Below, piece by piece: positions 1-7,544 of a stretch of 33,015 nucleotides of DNA. Each line of letters starts with the position of its first letter. The stretch's first letter is position 1. Location: positions 1 through 33,015 of the forward strand of contig JAKISF010000034.1 in assembly GCA_021648725.1 (NCBI GenBank), read 5' to 3'. Position numbers and translations under genes: made by a program. Below the pieces are notes generated by a model that did not search any database, was not told the DNA's origin, and worked only from the letters and a program-made list of their open reading frames with translations. The DNA comes from Bacteroidales bacterium (GTDB taxonomy: Bacteria > Bacteroidota > Bacteroidia > Bacteroidales > JAADGE01).

Positions 1-67
1 TATCAAATAAAATCAGCGATATTAATAGCTTGTATAATTTGTTCTAAATTAACAATTTACAATCAAA

Positions 68-976
68 CTAACAACTTTTTTTCATTATTTCGAGCATTTT
101 TTTAACTTCGTAAAGTAGAATTAAAGATTGGGATTTGAATACAAACTTATCTTTATCTAATTTTGTTTCGGCAAATCTTCCTTCATCAACAACTATGCTG
201 TCCATAACTTCGGTGTAATCTTTATGAATTCCGAATTTCATTAATAAGTCGCCGCCTAATGCAGGTCCGGAATGACAAGCTGTACAACCTTTGGTCATAA
301 ATGTATTTAATCCTTTCTTTTCTTGCTCGCTTAATGCTGACAAATCGCCTGTTAAAAACTTATCAAATCTATCAGTTGTCATTAATGTTCTTTCAAATGC
401 TCCGATTGCTTTTTTCAAATTATCATAATTTAAAGCACCTTCTTCTTCCGGAAATGCTTCTGCAAACATTGTTTTATATTCCTCAACTTCTGATAATCTT
501 TTAATTACTGATGCTTCATCGGGCATTGCCATTTCAACCGGGTTTGTTACAGGCATGCCGGCTTGTTCTTCAACATCTTTTGCTCTGCCGTCCCAAAATT
601 GAGTTCGATGGATAGCAGCATTAAAAACAGTCGGGGAATTTCTTGTTCCGAGTCCGCCATTATCTCCCGGAGACGTCGGTAAATTGTCAACACCGTAGGT
701 TGAAAGATCATGGCATGTGTTACAAGATTGATTACCTTCAAGTGATAGTCTTGTATCAAAATACAAAATTTTACCTAATTTAACTTTTGCATCGGTAATT
801 TCATTTTCCGGATTTTCAAAAACCTCGGGTAAAACTGAAAAAATACCTTGAGCTCTTTCAAGAAGGGCAATATCCGAAGAATCGACTGCATTTGTGTCGT
901 TTGTGCTTTCTGTTGCATCATTACAAGCTGCAAAAAAGAAAACAAAAAATGTAAAAATTAATACTGTTTGTTTCAT
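68..976 (-). CDS. Di-haem cytochrome c peroxidase family lipoprotein, C-terminally truncated
   Basis: Periplasmic di-haem peroxidases (CcpA/MauG family) reduce hydrogen peroxide with electrons from c-type cytochromes. Two CxxCH haem-attachment motifs are visible (CNTCH and CTACH, about 146 residues apart), as is the family segment GTRNSPTVFNAA followed by FWDGRA. I place the start at the second Met (976); a further in-frame ATG lies at 997. From 976 the protein opens with a hydrophobic segment ending FFAAC, a plausible lipobox. The protein runs out at FVFKSQSL, where the family normally continues with RN...PYFHDG and about 50 more residues; instead 17 unrelated residues and a TAG follow. That missing part closes the second haem domain, so the product may be inactive. 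It lies 40 bases downstream of a lipoprotein gene on the same strand. The family call is firm; the truncation is inferred from remembered family architecture. Confidence 0.85.
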   Translation of the reverse strand: MKQTVLIFTFFVFFFAACNDATESTNDTNAVDSSDIALLERAQGIFSVLPEVFENPENEITDAKVKLGKILYFDTRLSLEGNQSCNTCHDLSTYGVDNLPTSPGDNGGLGTRNSPTVFNAAIHRTQFWDGRAKDVEEQAGMPVTNPVEMAMPDEASVIKRLSEVEEYKTMFAEAFPEEEGALNYDNLKKAIGAFERTLMTTDRFDKFLTGDLSALSEQEKKGLNTFMTKGCTACHSGPALGGDLLMKFGIHKDYTEVMDSIVVDEGRFAETKLDKDKFVFKSQSLILLYEVKKMLEIMKKSC

Positions 977-1016
977 AAAGATTAATTTAGAGTTCATAAA
1001 TAAAAAATTGATTTAA

Positions 1017-1469
1017 TTAATTTAACTTTCCTAATCGTGCTGTTACTTTAACTGTTGTTTTTTTTAATAAGAAACCGATTCCTAAAACAGGTTTTTGAAT
1101 TTTCTTTTCATATTGCGGATAAAACACAACATCATAACCCGGATTATTGTGCATTAATTCATATAGTGCATAATTTGATGTTTTATCAGAGAGTATATTA
1201 CCAATCACAGGTATCTGAACAAAGTCAATAAAAGAAGACGCTAAAATACTTTTTTCAATATTTCCTTCTGCTTTATTCAGCAACCTTTGAAAATCAATCC
1301 CGATTATTTTTGTTGAATTCGCTTCTGCAGAAACTTGAGCTGATAATATAAAATCTGATTTTTCTAATTCAACATTAACATTAGGTTCTCGCATTGTTTT
1401 ACTGAGAGTTGTACAACTTGTAACAGAAATTAAAAGTAATCCTGAAATAATAAAAATTAGATTTCTCAT
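1017..1469 (-). CDS. Small lipoprotein of unknown function
   Basis: The 150-residue product begins with a typical lipoprotein signal peptide: Arg at position 3, a hydrophobic core, then SVTSC with the lipidated Cys at residue 19. The rest is a compact alpha/beta-looking domain with no membrane span. The segment NPGYDVVFYPQYE resembles the small Bacteroidota lipoproteins related to the TRL-like or DUF6567 families, which I recall only loosely, so I assign no function. The start lies 16 bases after the proS stop, and the peroxidase gene follows 40 bases further on, so proS, this gene and the peroxidase are probably co-transcribed. The product is probably anchored in a membrane facing the periplasm. 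Confidence 0.75.
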   Translation of the reverse strand: MRNLIFIISGLLLISVTSCTTLSKTMREPNVNVELEKSDFILSAQVSAEANSTKIIGIDFQRLLNKAEGNIEKSILASSFIDFVQIPVIGNILSDKTSNYALYELMHNNPGYDVVFYPQYEKKIQKPVLGIGFLLKKTTVKVTARLGKLN

Positions 1470-1485
1470 GATAATGTTTTTTTAA

Positions 1486-2958
1486 TTAATAAGATTTTGC
1501 AAATAATACTCTTCTTTTTGATGGTTTTCCGGTTACCATACAAACACCTTCTTCATCCGGAGAGTCAAAAGGAATATTTCGGATGGTTGCTTTAGTTTCT
1601 TCTTGAATTTTTTCTTCTGTTTCTGCTGTTCCGTCCCAATGTGCATATACAAAACCGCTTTTATTTTTTATAATGTCTTTAAATTCATCATAAGTATCGG
1701 CTTTATACGTATTATCTTTTCGGAATTTTAATGCTTTATTGAAAATATTATCTTGAATTTCAGTCAATAAATTTTTGATAACTTCTTCAATGCCTTCAAG
1801 TTCATAAGTTTTCTTTTCAAGAGTATCTCTCCTTGCAAGTTCAATTGTTCCGTTTTCAATATCTCGCATACCGATTGCTAAACGAACAGGAACACCTTTT
1901 AATTCATATTCGGCAAATTTATGACCGGGACGATGAGTATCTCTGTCATCAAATTTAAAACTGATACCGAATTCTTTAAGTTTACCGGTAATAATATTTA
2001 CTTTCTCTCTGATAACTTCTAATTGCTCCTCATTTTTAAATATCGGAACAATAACCACTTGTATCGGTGCTAATTTAGGCGGTAAAACTAAACCTTTATC
2101 ATCGGAATGTGCCATTATTAATGCTCCGATTAATCTTGTTGATACACCCCAAGAACTTGCCCAAACAAATTCTTCTTTGCCTTCTTTACTTGTGTATTTA
2201 ACGTCAAATGCTTTTGCAAAATTTTGTCCGAGAAAATGCGAAGTTCCGGCTTGCAATGCTTTACCGTCTTGCATCATGGCTTCAATGCTTAAAGTATCTA
2301 TTGCACCGGCAAAACGTTCACTTTCAGATTTTGAACCTTTTATAACCGGCATTGCCATCCATTTTTCAGCAAATTCAGCATAAACTTCCAACATTTGTTT
2401 TGTTTCAGCAATTGCTTCACCGGAGGTTGCATGAGCAGTATGTCCTTCTTGCCAAAGAAATTCTGCTGTTCTGAGGAATAAACGAGTTCTCATCTCCCAA
2501 CGCATTACATTTGCCCATTGATTGATTAAAATCGGTAAATCTCGATAAGACTGTATCCACTTTTTATATGTGCTCCAAATTATAGTTTCAGATGTCGGTC
2601 TGATAATCAATTCTTCTTCCAGTTTTGCATTTTCATCCACAATAATACTCCCGTCTTCTGTTGTTTTTAATCTGTAATGTGTTACAACTGCACATTCCTT
2701 AGCAAATCCGTCAACATGGCTGGCTTCTTTTGCAAAATATGACTTCGGAATAAGCAAGGGAAAATAAGCATTTTCGTGTCCGGTTTCCTTGAACATTATG
2801 TCCAATTGTGCTTTCATGTTTTCCCAAATAGCATATCCGTACGGTTTTATGACCATACTTCCTCTAACTCCCGAATTTTCGGCAAGATCTGCTTTTATCA
2901 CAATATCATTATACCATTGCGAATAATTATCCTCTCTTTTTGTTATTCCTTTTGACAT
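1486..2958 (-). CDS. proS: Prolyl-tRNA synthetase, short eukaryote/archaeal-like type
   Basis: Cytoplasmic class II enzyme that charges tRNA-Pro. The 490-residue length and absence of a large inserted editing domain match the eukaryote/archaeal-like ProRS used by Bacteroidota. Visible landmarks are RPTSE (about residue 120), motif 2 with RWE followed by [16 protein letters not shown] (about 150-178), and motif 3 around [19 protein letters not shown] (about 268-287), then the anticodon-binding domain with [15 protein letters not shown]. The C-terminal domain ends in the conserved aromatic Tyr (LFAKSY). The usual zinc-site CxxC there reads CMVT, so only one Cys remains. A TACTTTTG promoter element lies about 45 bases upstream, just beyond the terminator of the next gene. 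Confidence 0.97.
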   Translation of the reverse strand: MSKGITKREDNYSQWYNDIVIKADLAENSGVRGSMVIKPYGYAIWENMKAQLDIMFKETGHENAYFPLLIPKSYFAKEASHVDGFAKECAVVTHYRLKTTEDGSIIVDENAKLEEELIIRPTSETIIWSTYKKWIQSYRDLPILINQWANVMRWEMRTRLFLRTAEFLWQEGHTAHATSGEAIAETKQMLEVYAEFAEKWMAMPVIKGSKSESERFAGAIDTLSIEAMMQDGKALQAGTSHFLGQNFAKAFDVKYTSKEGKEEFVWASSWGVSTRLIGALIMAHSDDKGLVLPPKLAPIQVVIVPIFKNEEQLEVIREKVNIITGKLKEFGISFKFDDRDTHRPGHKFAEYELKGVPVRLAIGMRDIENGTIELARRDTLEKKTYELEGIEEVIKNLLTEIQDNIFNKALKFRKDNTYKADTYDEFKDIIKNKSGFVYAHWDGTAETEEKIQEETKATIRNIPFDSPDEEGVCMVTGKPSKRRVLFAKSY

Positions 2959-3002
2959 TATTTTAATTGAAAAGTTTATAGTATTTTTTTTACCTCAGCT
3001 TG

Positions 3003-3010
3003 CAAAAGTA
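3003..3010 (-). promoter_or_regulatory. Probable -7 promoter element of proS
   Basis: On the minus strand this reads TACTTTTG, matching the Bacteroidota primary-sigma -7 consensus TAnnTTTG, 44 bases before the proS ATG. It starts immediately after the T-run of the upstream hairpin terminator, so the proS unit begins where the dipeptidase unit ends. No convincing TTTG -33 box was found at standard spacing. Confidence 0.5.
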
Positions 3011-3049
3011 AAAAAAGTATCCGGCTGAATAAATTTGTCGGATACTTTT
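3010..3049 (-). terminator. Rho-independent terminator of the C69 dipeptidase gene
   Basis: A perfect 11-bp inverted repeat (AAAAGTATCCG, 3013-3023, against CGGATACTTTT, 3039-3049) sits 22 bases past the dipeptidase stop. Read on the minus strand the hairpin is followed by a run of T, as in an intrinsic terminator. Confidence 0.75.
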
Positions 3050-3070
3050 AATAAATATTTTTGTATTTTT

Positions 3071-4774
3071 TTAATGTCCTCCACCCGGCATCAAAAACTG
3101 TTCTTCGGTTTCTTTAACAATTTTATTATAAAAATCTTTTCCGTAACCGGGTTGTGTCATATTGGGGTTTTGAAAACCGGGGTTAACAGTTTTTACATTC
3201 CCGTCCATATATTTCATAAACAAATATTGATAAAACTTTTTCCAATCATAAACCAACGCATTTGCATTATTCACAGAAAAATCCGTAATAAATTCTATTG
3301 CTAATTTTTTGTCTGATTCAAATAATGATTTTGCTCCGGCGTCAATTGCTTTTACTTTTTTTACAAAGTTTTTTTCTAAGCCTTGTTGTTTTTTATAAAT
3401 TTCAGGATGAATGGCATTATATCTTAAATAGGCTAAGTTAGAAACTTGATTGAAAATCCAAAATGCTGAATTATCAGACCATTCCATCATTTTACCGTTT
3501 CCTGTTGCAAAAGTTTCAGGTACATTTGTGCTTGAAGAATATAAAGGTGTATAAACAGTGCTTGCAGCATCGTCAACACTGAACCAAAGAATTCCGCCTA
3601 TTTCGTTCGGAATCCAACTTCTTGATTGTGAAATAAATGAGAAGCCGGTTTGTTGGGTTGCCGTTGCTCTTTCATTACAATAATGTGCTGTTTCGCCTTG
3701 TGCATTTGTTGCTTCCCAAGTTAAAGGACGCCATCTGTACGGAAGTTCAAACGGACCTGCACCTATATCTTTTCTCATATCTAATTCGGTATTTTCAAGA
3801 TGGTCTCTCATAAAATTCATCATATCATTAACCGTAATTTTTCTGTTCGGCTTAATCCATAAAGGCATTCTGTTTGAAGCATAGTTTTCCTTTGTCATCG
3901 GTGTATTTTCTACATGGTCTTTTTTATGTGTGATATCTCCTTTTACATAATTGAAATGTTTCATCATATCATCATTCACATCTTTAAACATAGACCAAAC
4001 ACGAATTTCACAAAATCTTGCACCGCCAAAATCAACGGGGGCATATACATCTGAAAAACTGAAATCTTTATCTTTACCTTCATAAAAACCTTTTTCTTTC
4101 GCAAAAGAAATAACATCAGAAGCATAAATACAGTTTTCAGAATCGTTTAAGGGAAAAGTTGTAATTCTTGCTTGATTTGCATGTCCGCTGATGTATCCGT
4201 CAGGAATTTTTCGAGCTACCCAAACAGCACCTTTTTCACCTTCACCTTTACCGATCATTTCCATTATCCAAACTTCATTAGGATCTGATATTGAAAATGA
4301 TTCGCCGCTACTGTAATAACCGTATTTTTCCATAAGATCAGCTATAACATTAATTGCTTCTCTTGCTGTTTTTGAGCGTTGAAGGGCAATATACATCAAA
4401 CTTCCGTAATCCATAATTGCGCCTTTTTGAGAGCCTAATTGAGATAGACCTCCGTAAGTTGTTTCTCCTACAGCAACTTGAAATTCATTCATATTTCCTA
4501 TAACATTATAGGTGTGAGTAACTTGCGGAATTTTCCCGAGAAATTTTCCTGTGTCCCATTCATATATATCAAGCATTGTTCCTGCAGGCCAATCCATTGC
4601 AGGCCAATTATAAAGTTCTCCGTAAAGTACGTGAGAATCTGCGGCATAACTTATCATTACGGAGCCGTCGGCAGAAGCACCCTTAGTAATTAAAAAATTT
4701 GTACATGCATTATTATTTGTATTTAATGCAAATACAAAAACAAGCATCATAAATATTGATATTAGTTTCTTCAT
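3071..4774 (-). CDS. C69 family dipeptidase, secreted
   Basis: Peptidase family C69 (formerly U34, PepD/dipeptidase A type) enzymes are N-terminal-nucleophile hydrolases that cleave dipeptides. I chose the ATG at 4774 over the one at 4810 because it gives a clean signal peptide (MKKLISIFMMLVFVFALN). The sequence then reads NNA-CTNFLITKGASADGS; Cys24 is the likely catalytic nucleophile exposed by processing, and CTNFLITKGASxDGS is the family's hallmark start. Other typical parts are WIMEMIGKG and the VWVARKIPDGYISGHANQARI stretch. The length (567 residues) is normal. The product probably acts in the periplasm, and the gene looks monocistronic, with its own promoter and terminator. Confidence 0.93.
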   Translation of the reverse strand: MKKLISIFMMLVFVFALNTNNNACTNFLITKGASADGSVMISYAADSHVLYGELYNWPAMDWPAGTMLDIYEWDTGKFLGKIPQVTHTYNVIGNMNEFQVAVGETTYGGLSQLGSQKGAIMDYGSLMYIALQRSKTAREAINVIADLMEKYGYYSSGESFSISDPNEVWIMEMIGKGEGEKGAVWVARKIPDGYISGHANQARITTFPLNDSENCIYASDVISFAKEKGFYEGKDKDFSFSDVYAPVDFGGARFCEIRVWSMFKDVNDDMMKHFNYVKGDITHKKDHVENTPMTKENYASNRMPLWIKPNRKITVNDMMNFMRDHLENTELDMRKDIGAGPFELPYRWRPLTWEATNAQGETAHYCNERATATQQTGFSFISQSRSWIPNEIGGILWFSVDDAASTVYTPLYSSSTNVPETFATGNGKMMEWSDNSAFWIFNQVSNLAYLRYNAIHPEIYKKQQGLEKNFVKKVKAIDAGAKSLFESDKKLAIEFITDFSVNNANALVYDWKKFYQYLFMKYMDGNVKTVNPGFQNPNMTQPGYGKDFYNKIVKETEEQFLMPGGGH

Positions 4775-4807
4775 TGTAATTATTTTTAATTTAAAAATAT
4801 GAACGAA

Positions 4808-4815
4808 CAAAAATA
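4808..4815 (-). promoter_or_regulatory. Probable -7 promoter element of the C69 dipeptidase
   Basis: The minus strand reads TATTTTTG (TAnnTTTG consensus) 33 bases before the preferred ATG at 4774. It lies inside the codons of the longer alternative start at 4810, which supports the shorter start. A second element facing the other way lies 22 bases off, giving a compact divergent promoter. Confidence 0.45.
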
Positions 4816-4837
4816 AAATATTTAATATTATTTTAAC

Positions 4838-4845
4838 TACTTTTG
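4838..4845 (+). promoter_or_regulatory. Probable -7 promoter element of the hypothetical gene at 4867
   Basis: TACTTTTG matches TAnnTTTG exactly and lies 21 bases before the ATG, so the transcript would have a very short leader. Confidence 0.5.
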
Positions 4846-4866
4846 TTTAATTAAAAATAAAATGAA

Positions 4867-5583
4867 ATGACATCTGAAAAAGAAAAAATAATTCTTGATA
4901 TAATAAAGAAGAAATCTATATTAAAACAAAAAGTATTTACAAATACATATAAAGTTTTTAGTGATTTAAAAAGCGTGCTTTCAAAAATGGAAGTTGATTA
5001 TAATAAACAATTAAAAAAAGATGTAATAAATCCGCCTTTTAAATATAAAAACATCAGTGATTTTCAATGCGAACTGAAAGTTGCCGGTGATATTTTAGTT
5101 TTTCAAATGCATTCAAATATTTTTGAGTTTGACAGAGATCACGGGGTTTGGAAAATAACTTACGTGCAGAATAATGAAATGGCAACATATTCGGGAATAA
5201 TAAATATTTATAATTTTTTGGCTGATTCGTTTAAATATAATCGTGTTCAAGATTTAGGTTACCTTGTGGGCAGAATATTTATAAACAAAGATTTTCATTA
5301 TTTTGTTGAAGGAAAACGGCAAATGGGTTTTTTATACAATGATTTCGGAAACGACATTATTGATAAAGATAAAATTAAGAAAGTAGTTGATACTGCAATT
5401 GCTTATTCTTTGGAATTTGATTTATTGGTTCCTCCGTATGATAATCTGAAAGTTATTACTGTAGAACAAATTGAAAATAAACGACAAAACGGACAGATTC
5501 AAACAGGAAAACGTTTAGGATTCGGATTCCGCTCCGATGATGTTCAAGGGGAACAACAAGACCCGGTTTATACGGGAGGATAA
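4867..5583 (+). CDS. Conserved hypothetical protein
   Basis: I recognise the 238-residue product only as a type of conserved hypothetical seen in Bacteroidota. It has no signal peptide or membrane segment, so it is likely cytoplasmic. The first 60 residues are Lys-rich and helical. The middle is a mixed alpha/beta domain rich in aromatics (FQMHSNIFEFDRDHGVWK, then YSGIINIYNFLADSFKYNR, then YFVEGKRQMGFLYNDFG). The last 30 residues are polar and probably disordered (GRxGFGFRSDD...). The start is fixed by an upstream in-frame stop and a promoter only 21 bases away. It is transcribed alone between a divergent promoter region and a strong hairpin terminator. Confidence 0.75.
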   Translation: MTSEKEKIILDIIKKKSILKQKVFTNTYKVFSDLKSVLSKMEVDYNKQLKKDVINPPFKYKNISDFQCELKVAGDILVFQMHSNIFEFDRDHGVWKITYVQNNEMATYSGIINIYNFLADSFKYNRVQDLGYLVGRIFINKDFHYFVEGKRQMGFLYNDFGNDIIDKDKIKKVVDTAIAYSLEFDLLVPPYDNLKVITVEQIENKRQNGQIQTGKRLGFGFRSDDVQGEQQDPVYTGG

Positions 5584-5606
5584 CAAAGCAAAGAATATAC
5601 TAAAAA

Positions 5607-5642
5607 TATAAAGCCGAATATTTTACGATATTCGGCTTTATA
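5607..5642. terminator. Bidirectional terminator between convergent genes
   Basis: A perfect 15-bp inverted repeat (5607-5621 against 5628-5642, core AAAGCCGAAT/ATTCGGCTTT) with a 6-base loop lies between the stop at 5583 (plus) and the stop at 5667 (minus). It can serve both converging transcripts, although neither side has a long T-run. Confidence 0.75.
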
Positions 5643-5666
5643 ATTCTACAGAAAATGAAATAAGAT

Positions 5667-6263
5667 TTAGAGTTCTTCTGACGGTTTTTCGGAGAAAGGC
5701 GGATAAACGTCTGTCATAAAGTTAAAATATAAATTGACTCTTAATCCCCAGCGTTGAGTTCCGACATTGAATTTATGCCAATTTTCAGGATATTTTCCTG
5801 TAAATAAAACCACCCAAAAAGCTAAAAAGATTAAAAACATAGTTCCGATCATTCTAAACATTAAAAGAAATCCGTGCGGAATTAAAATATAAAAGAATCC
5901 GAAAAATACTCTTAATAACAAAGTTCCTCTGCTTAATGATTCAGGATACTCAATTTCCAGAACAAGAGCCTCATCTTCAACATCCAAACCAAACTTAGGA
6001 TAACCGTCTGCTAAATTTAATAGTCTTGCATTTACTCGATAATTCCATTTTAATAATTTAACTTGGAAGTTAAACATACTTTCAGGATATTTACCGGTAA
6101 ACAATACAGCCCAAAAAGCAATAAATGTAAATATTCCTGAGACCAGTGATAAGAACATTAATATAAACATGTGCGGAATAGCAATATAAATTCAGCCAAA
6201 CAACCACCGTAACAAAAGTTCTCCTCTGGAATAAGAATCTTGATGAATAATGTCGAATTTCAT
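5667..6263 (-). pseudogene. DUF4389 membrane protein, tandem-duplicated, interrupted by in-frame TGA
   Basis: From the ATG at 6263 the frame reads MKFDIIHQDSYSRGELLLRWLFG, then TGA (6192-6194), then IYIAIPHMF and on without interruption to 5667. Both sides of the stop belong to the same protein: the second half repeats the pattern (SRGTLLLRVFFGFFYILIPH), and each half then carries an FWxVLFTGKYPE segment followed by a W..RVN stretch. The intact gene would thus encode two DUF4389-like units, each with two membrane spans, about 198 residues in all. The fragment from the next ATG (6170) lacks the first 31 residues. A premature stop in a decaying gene, or a sequencing error, is the simplest reading; UGA-as-sense is unlikely because prfB here keeps a UGA frameshift. 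The function of DUF4389 proteins is unknown. Confidence 0.75.
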
Positions 6264-6335
6264 AATATTGTAAAATTAAATTGTTCCTACTCTTTTTTTC
6301 AGTTTTCGGAATCCCTGAATCATTTACCAAATATA
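6264..6335 (-). promoter_or_regulatory. Promoter and conserved 5' leader of the DUF4389 gene (copy 1)
   Basis: On the minus strand a TATATTTG -7 element (6328-6335) is followed by a short leader holding TTCAG (pairing with CTGAA) around GGATTCCGAAAA, then AGAGTAGG (6286-6293). The same order of blocks occurs ahead of the neighbouring DUF975-like gene. The inverted repeat TTCAG/CTGAA (6298-6302 and 6315-6319) can form a 5-bp hairpin near the 5' end of the transcript. I could not match it to a known riboswitch or leader class. Confidence 0.5.
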
Positions 6336-6351
6336 CAAAAAAATACCGCAC

Positions 6352-6379
6352 AAAAAAAGAACCGAAAAAATCGGTTCTT
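6352..6379 (-). terminator. Rho-independent terminator of the DUF975-like gene
   Basis: A 9-bp stem (AAGAACCGA, 6357-6365, against TCGGTTCTT, 6371-6379) with a five-base loop lies 24 bases after the stop at 6403. Read on the minus strand it runs into seven T residues. It separates this gene from the DUF4389 gene, so each has its own leader. Confidence 0.75.
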
Positions 6380-6402
6380 AAATATCATGATTATGTATTT
6401 TA

Positions 6403-7005
6403 TTATTCAGTTACTTCTTCAGTAGATGCACCTTCTAATACCAGTTTTTTATAAATATGAGTTTTAGCTCCTAACATAATAGGCATAAATACTAGTAATA
6501 CTAATAGACCTAAAATAGCATGAATCCAACTAAATAAGTAAAAAACAATTAAAAAAGCAACAACTAAAATTAAATTTGCAAAAAACATTGTCCATTTATG
6601 ACCATCTGTTAAATTATTACTTTCAGTTAAAGCTTCTGAAGGATTTTTTTCGTGACCGATTACTAAATACATTGCTAGTGACCATGAAAGATTTAGAATA
6701 ATCGCAGGAACAATCATGAAAAGAATAGCCGGATACATTGCTAACATTTTTAAACCGATTGTTACAAAGAATTCACCCATTTTAATTCTGTATTTAGGGT
6801 CAAAAATTTCAAGAGGAGACATCACATTTCCTTTACTCAATCCCATAGGCAGTGTTGTAACAGCTATTGTTGTACCGACATTAATATAAGGAATCCAAAT
6901 TGTTAAAACCCAAAGCACAAGAACACCCAATATTGATAAAAAGTTTTTTAATCCGATAGCAATACCATCTTTAATAATACCTTCAATAGTTAAATTTTTG
7001 TCCAT
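6403..7005 (-). CDS. DUF975-like multi-pass membrane protein
   Basis: The 200-residue product has about four hydrophobic segments (roughly residues 22-45, 83-120, 142-160 and 162-180) and an acidic C-terminal tail. The segment EKNPSEALTESNNLTDGHKWTMF matches the pattern in DUF975 and related membrane proteins, where a cytoplasmic S-P-x-E-A-L-x-x-S-x-x-L-x-x-G-H-K-W motif precedes a span. No function is established for that family; it sits in the inner membrane. It is transcribed alone, with a leader and TATATTTG promoter like those of the downstream DUF4389 gene and a hairpin terminator after it. The shared leader suggests that both membrane proteins respond to the same signal. Confidence 0.7.
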   Translation of the reverse strand: MDKNLTIEGIIKDGIAIGLKNFLSILGVLVLWVLTIWIPYINVGTTIAVTTLPMGLSKGNVMSPLEIFDPKYRIKMGEFFVTIGLKMLAMYPAILFMIVPAIILNLSWSLAMYLVIGHEKNPSEALTESNNLTDGHKWTMFFANLILVVAFLIVFYLFSWIHAILGLLVLLVFMPIMLGAKTHIYKKLVLEGASTEEVTE

Positions 7006-7084
7006 AATAATTAGTTTAAATAAAAAATGCCTACTCTAATATCCTTTCAGTTTTCGGCGTCCCTGAAATATTTCTTCAAATATA
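7006..7084 (-). promoter_or_regulatory. Promoter and conserved 5' leader of the DUF975-like gene (copy 2)
   Basis: On the minus strand TATATTTG (7077-7084) is followed by a leader with TTTCAG GGACGCCGAAAA CTGAAA and, further on, AGAGTAGG (7030-7037). The stem arms are at 7045-7050 and 7063-7068. The block order and most bases equal those in copy 1, while the spacer between hairpin and AGAGTAGG differs in length. This is the pattern of a constrained element. It could be an RNA leader or a protein-binding site overlapping the start of transcription. Confidence 0.5.
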
Positions 7085-7172
7085 TATAATTCAATTAAAC
7101 ATATTAAACTATTTAAGGATTTTTTTTAAAAAAATATTTAAGTATCTTTTAAACTTAGAAGGCTATTACAAG

Positions 7173-7544
7173 CTATTCTTTACTTACCGACAAACTGCCC
7201 GTTATTTTCTTTAAGTCGTTTTCAGTTACAATTAAATTGTATTTAGATTGTAATAGTGAATAAGCTGTATTTAAATAAGCTATTTGAAAATCTCTGTAAT
7301 TAAATGAATTGATTGCTCCGGCATTAAATTTTTCTCCTGCAATATCTAAATTTAATTTTGAAGCTTTATAATTTTCTTCAGATACTCTTAGCAATTGTTT
7401 TCTGTTTTCAAATAGTTGCCAAATTGTATGCAAATTATTTCGCATAATCATTTCCAACTCTTCAATTTTTAAATTCATTTTCTCTGCTTCAATCTTTGCA
7501 TTACTGATACTTCTTTTTCTGTTATTCCCGTTAAAATTTGTATT
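7173..7544 (-). pseudogene. TolC-family outer membrane efflux protein, C-terminal remnant
   Basis: The frame from about 7544 reads FNGNNRKRSISNAKIEAEK, then a long helical stretch ending LIVTENDLKKITGSL. This is the last third of an outer-membrane efflux protein (OEP/TolC): the FNG...R...I..AK segment begins the second repeat's long helix, and SFNYRDFQIAYLNTAYSLLQSKYN is the typical end of that repeat. TolC proteins are about 430-480 residues; only about 120 are left. The first ATG in frame is at 7478, inside the homology, so there is no proper start or signal peptide. The recognisable part stops where the DUF4282 gene begins on the other strand, so the junction looks like a deletion or insertion scar. 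No efflux pump partner genes are present. Confidence 0.7.

Noticed and set aside
3035-3304. Plus-strand frame of 89 codons over the end of the dipeptidase gene
   Set aside because: Shadow of a well-supported gene on the other strand, with no recognisable protein features.
4580-4605. Short direct repeat GCAGGCCAAT twice in the dipeptidase gene
   Set aside because: It encodes the WPAMDWPAG stretch; two chance copies in coding sequence.
6192-6194. UGA read as tryptophan (altered genetic code)
   Set aside because: prfB is present with a UGA-dependent frameshift, and the ArsC-like gene ends at TGA. In the repeat unit the matching position is Phe, not Trp.
6150-6194. Selenocysteine at the DUF4389 TGA
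   Set aside because: The position is inside a membrane segment, Phe in the repeat unit, with no Cys counterpart, and I see no convincing SECIS hairpin right after it.
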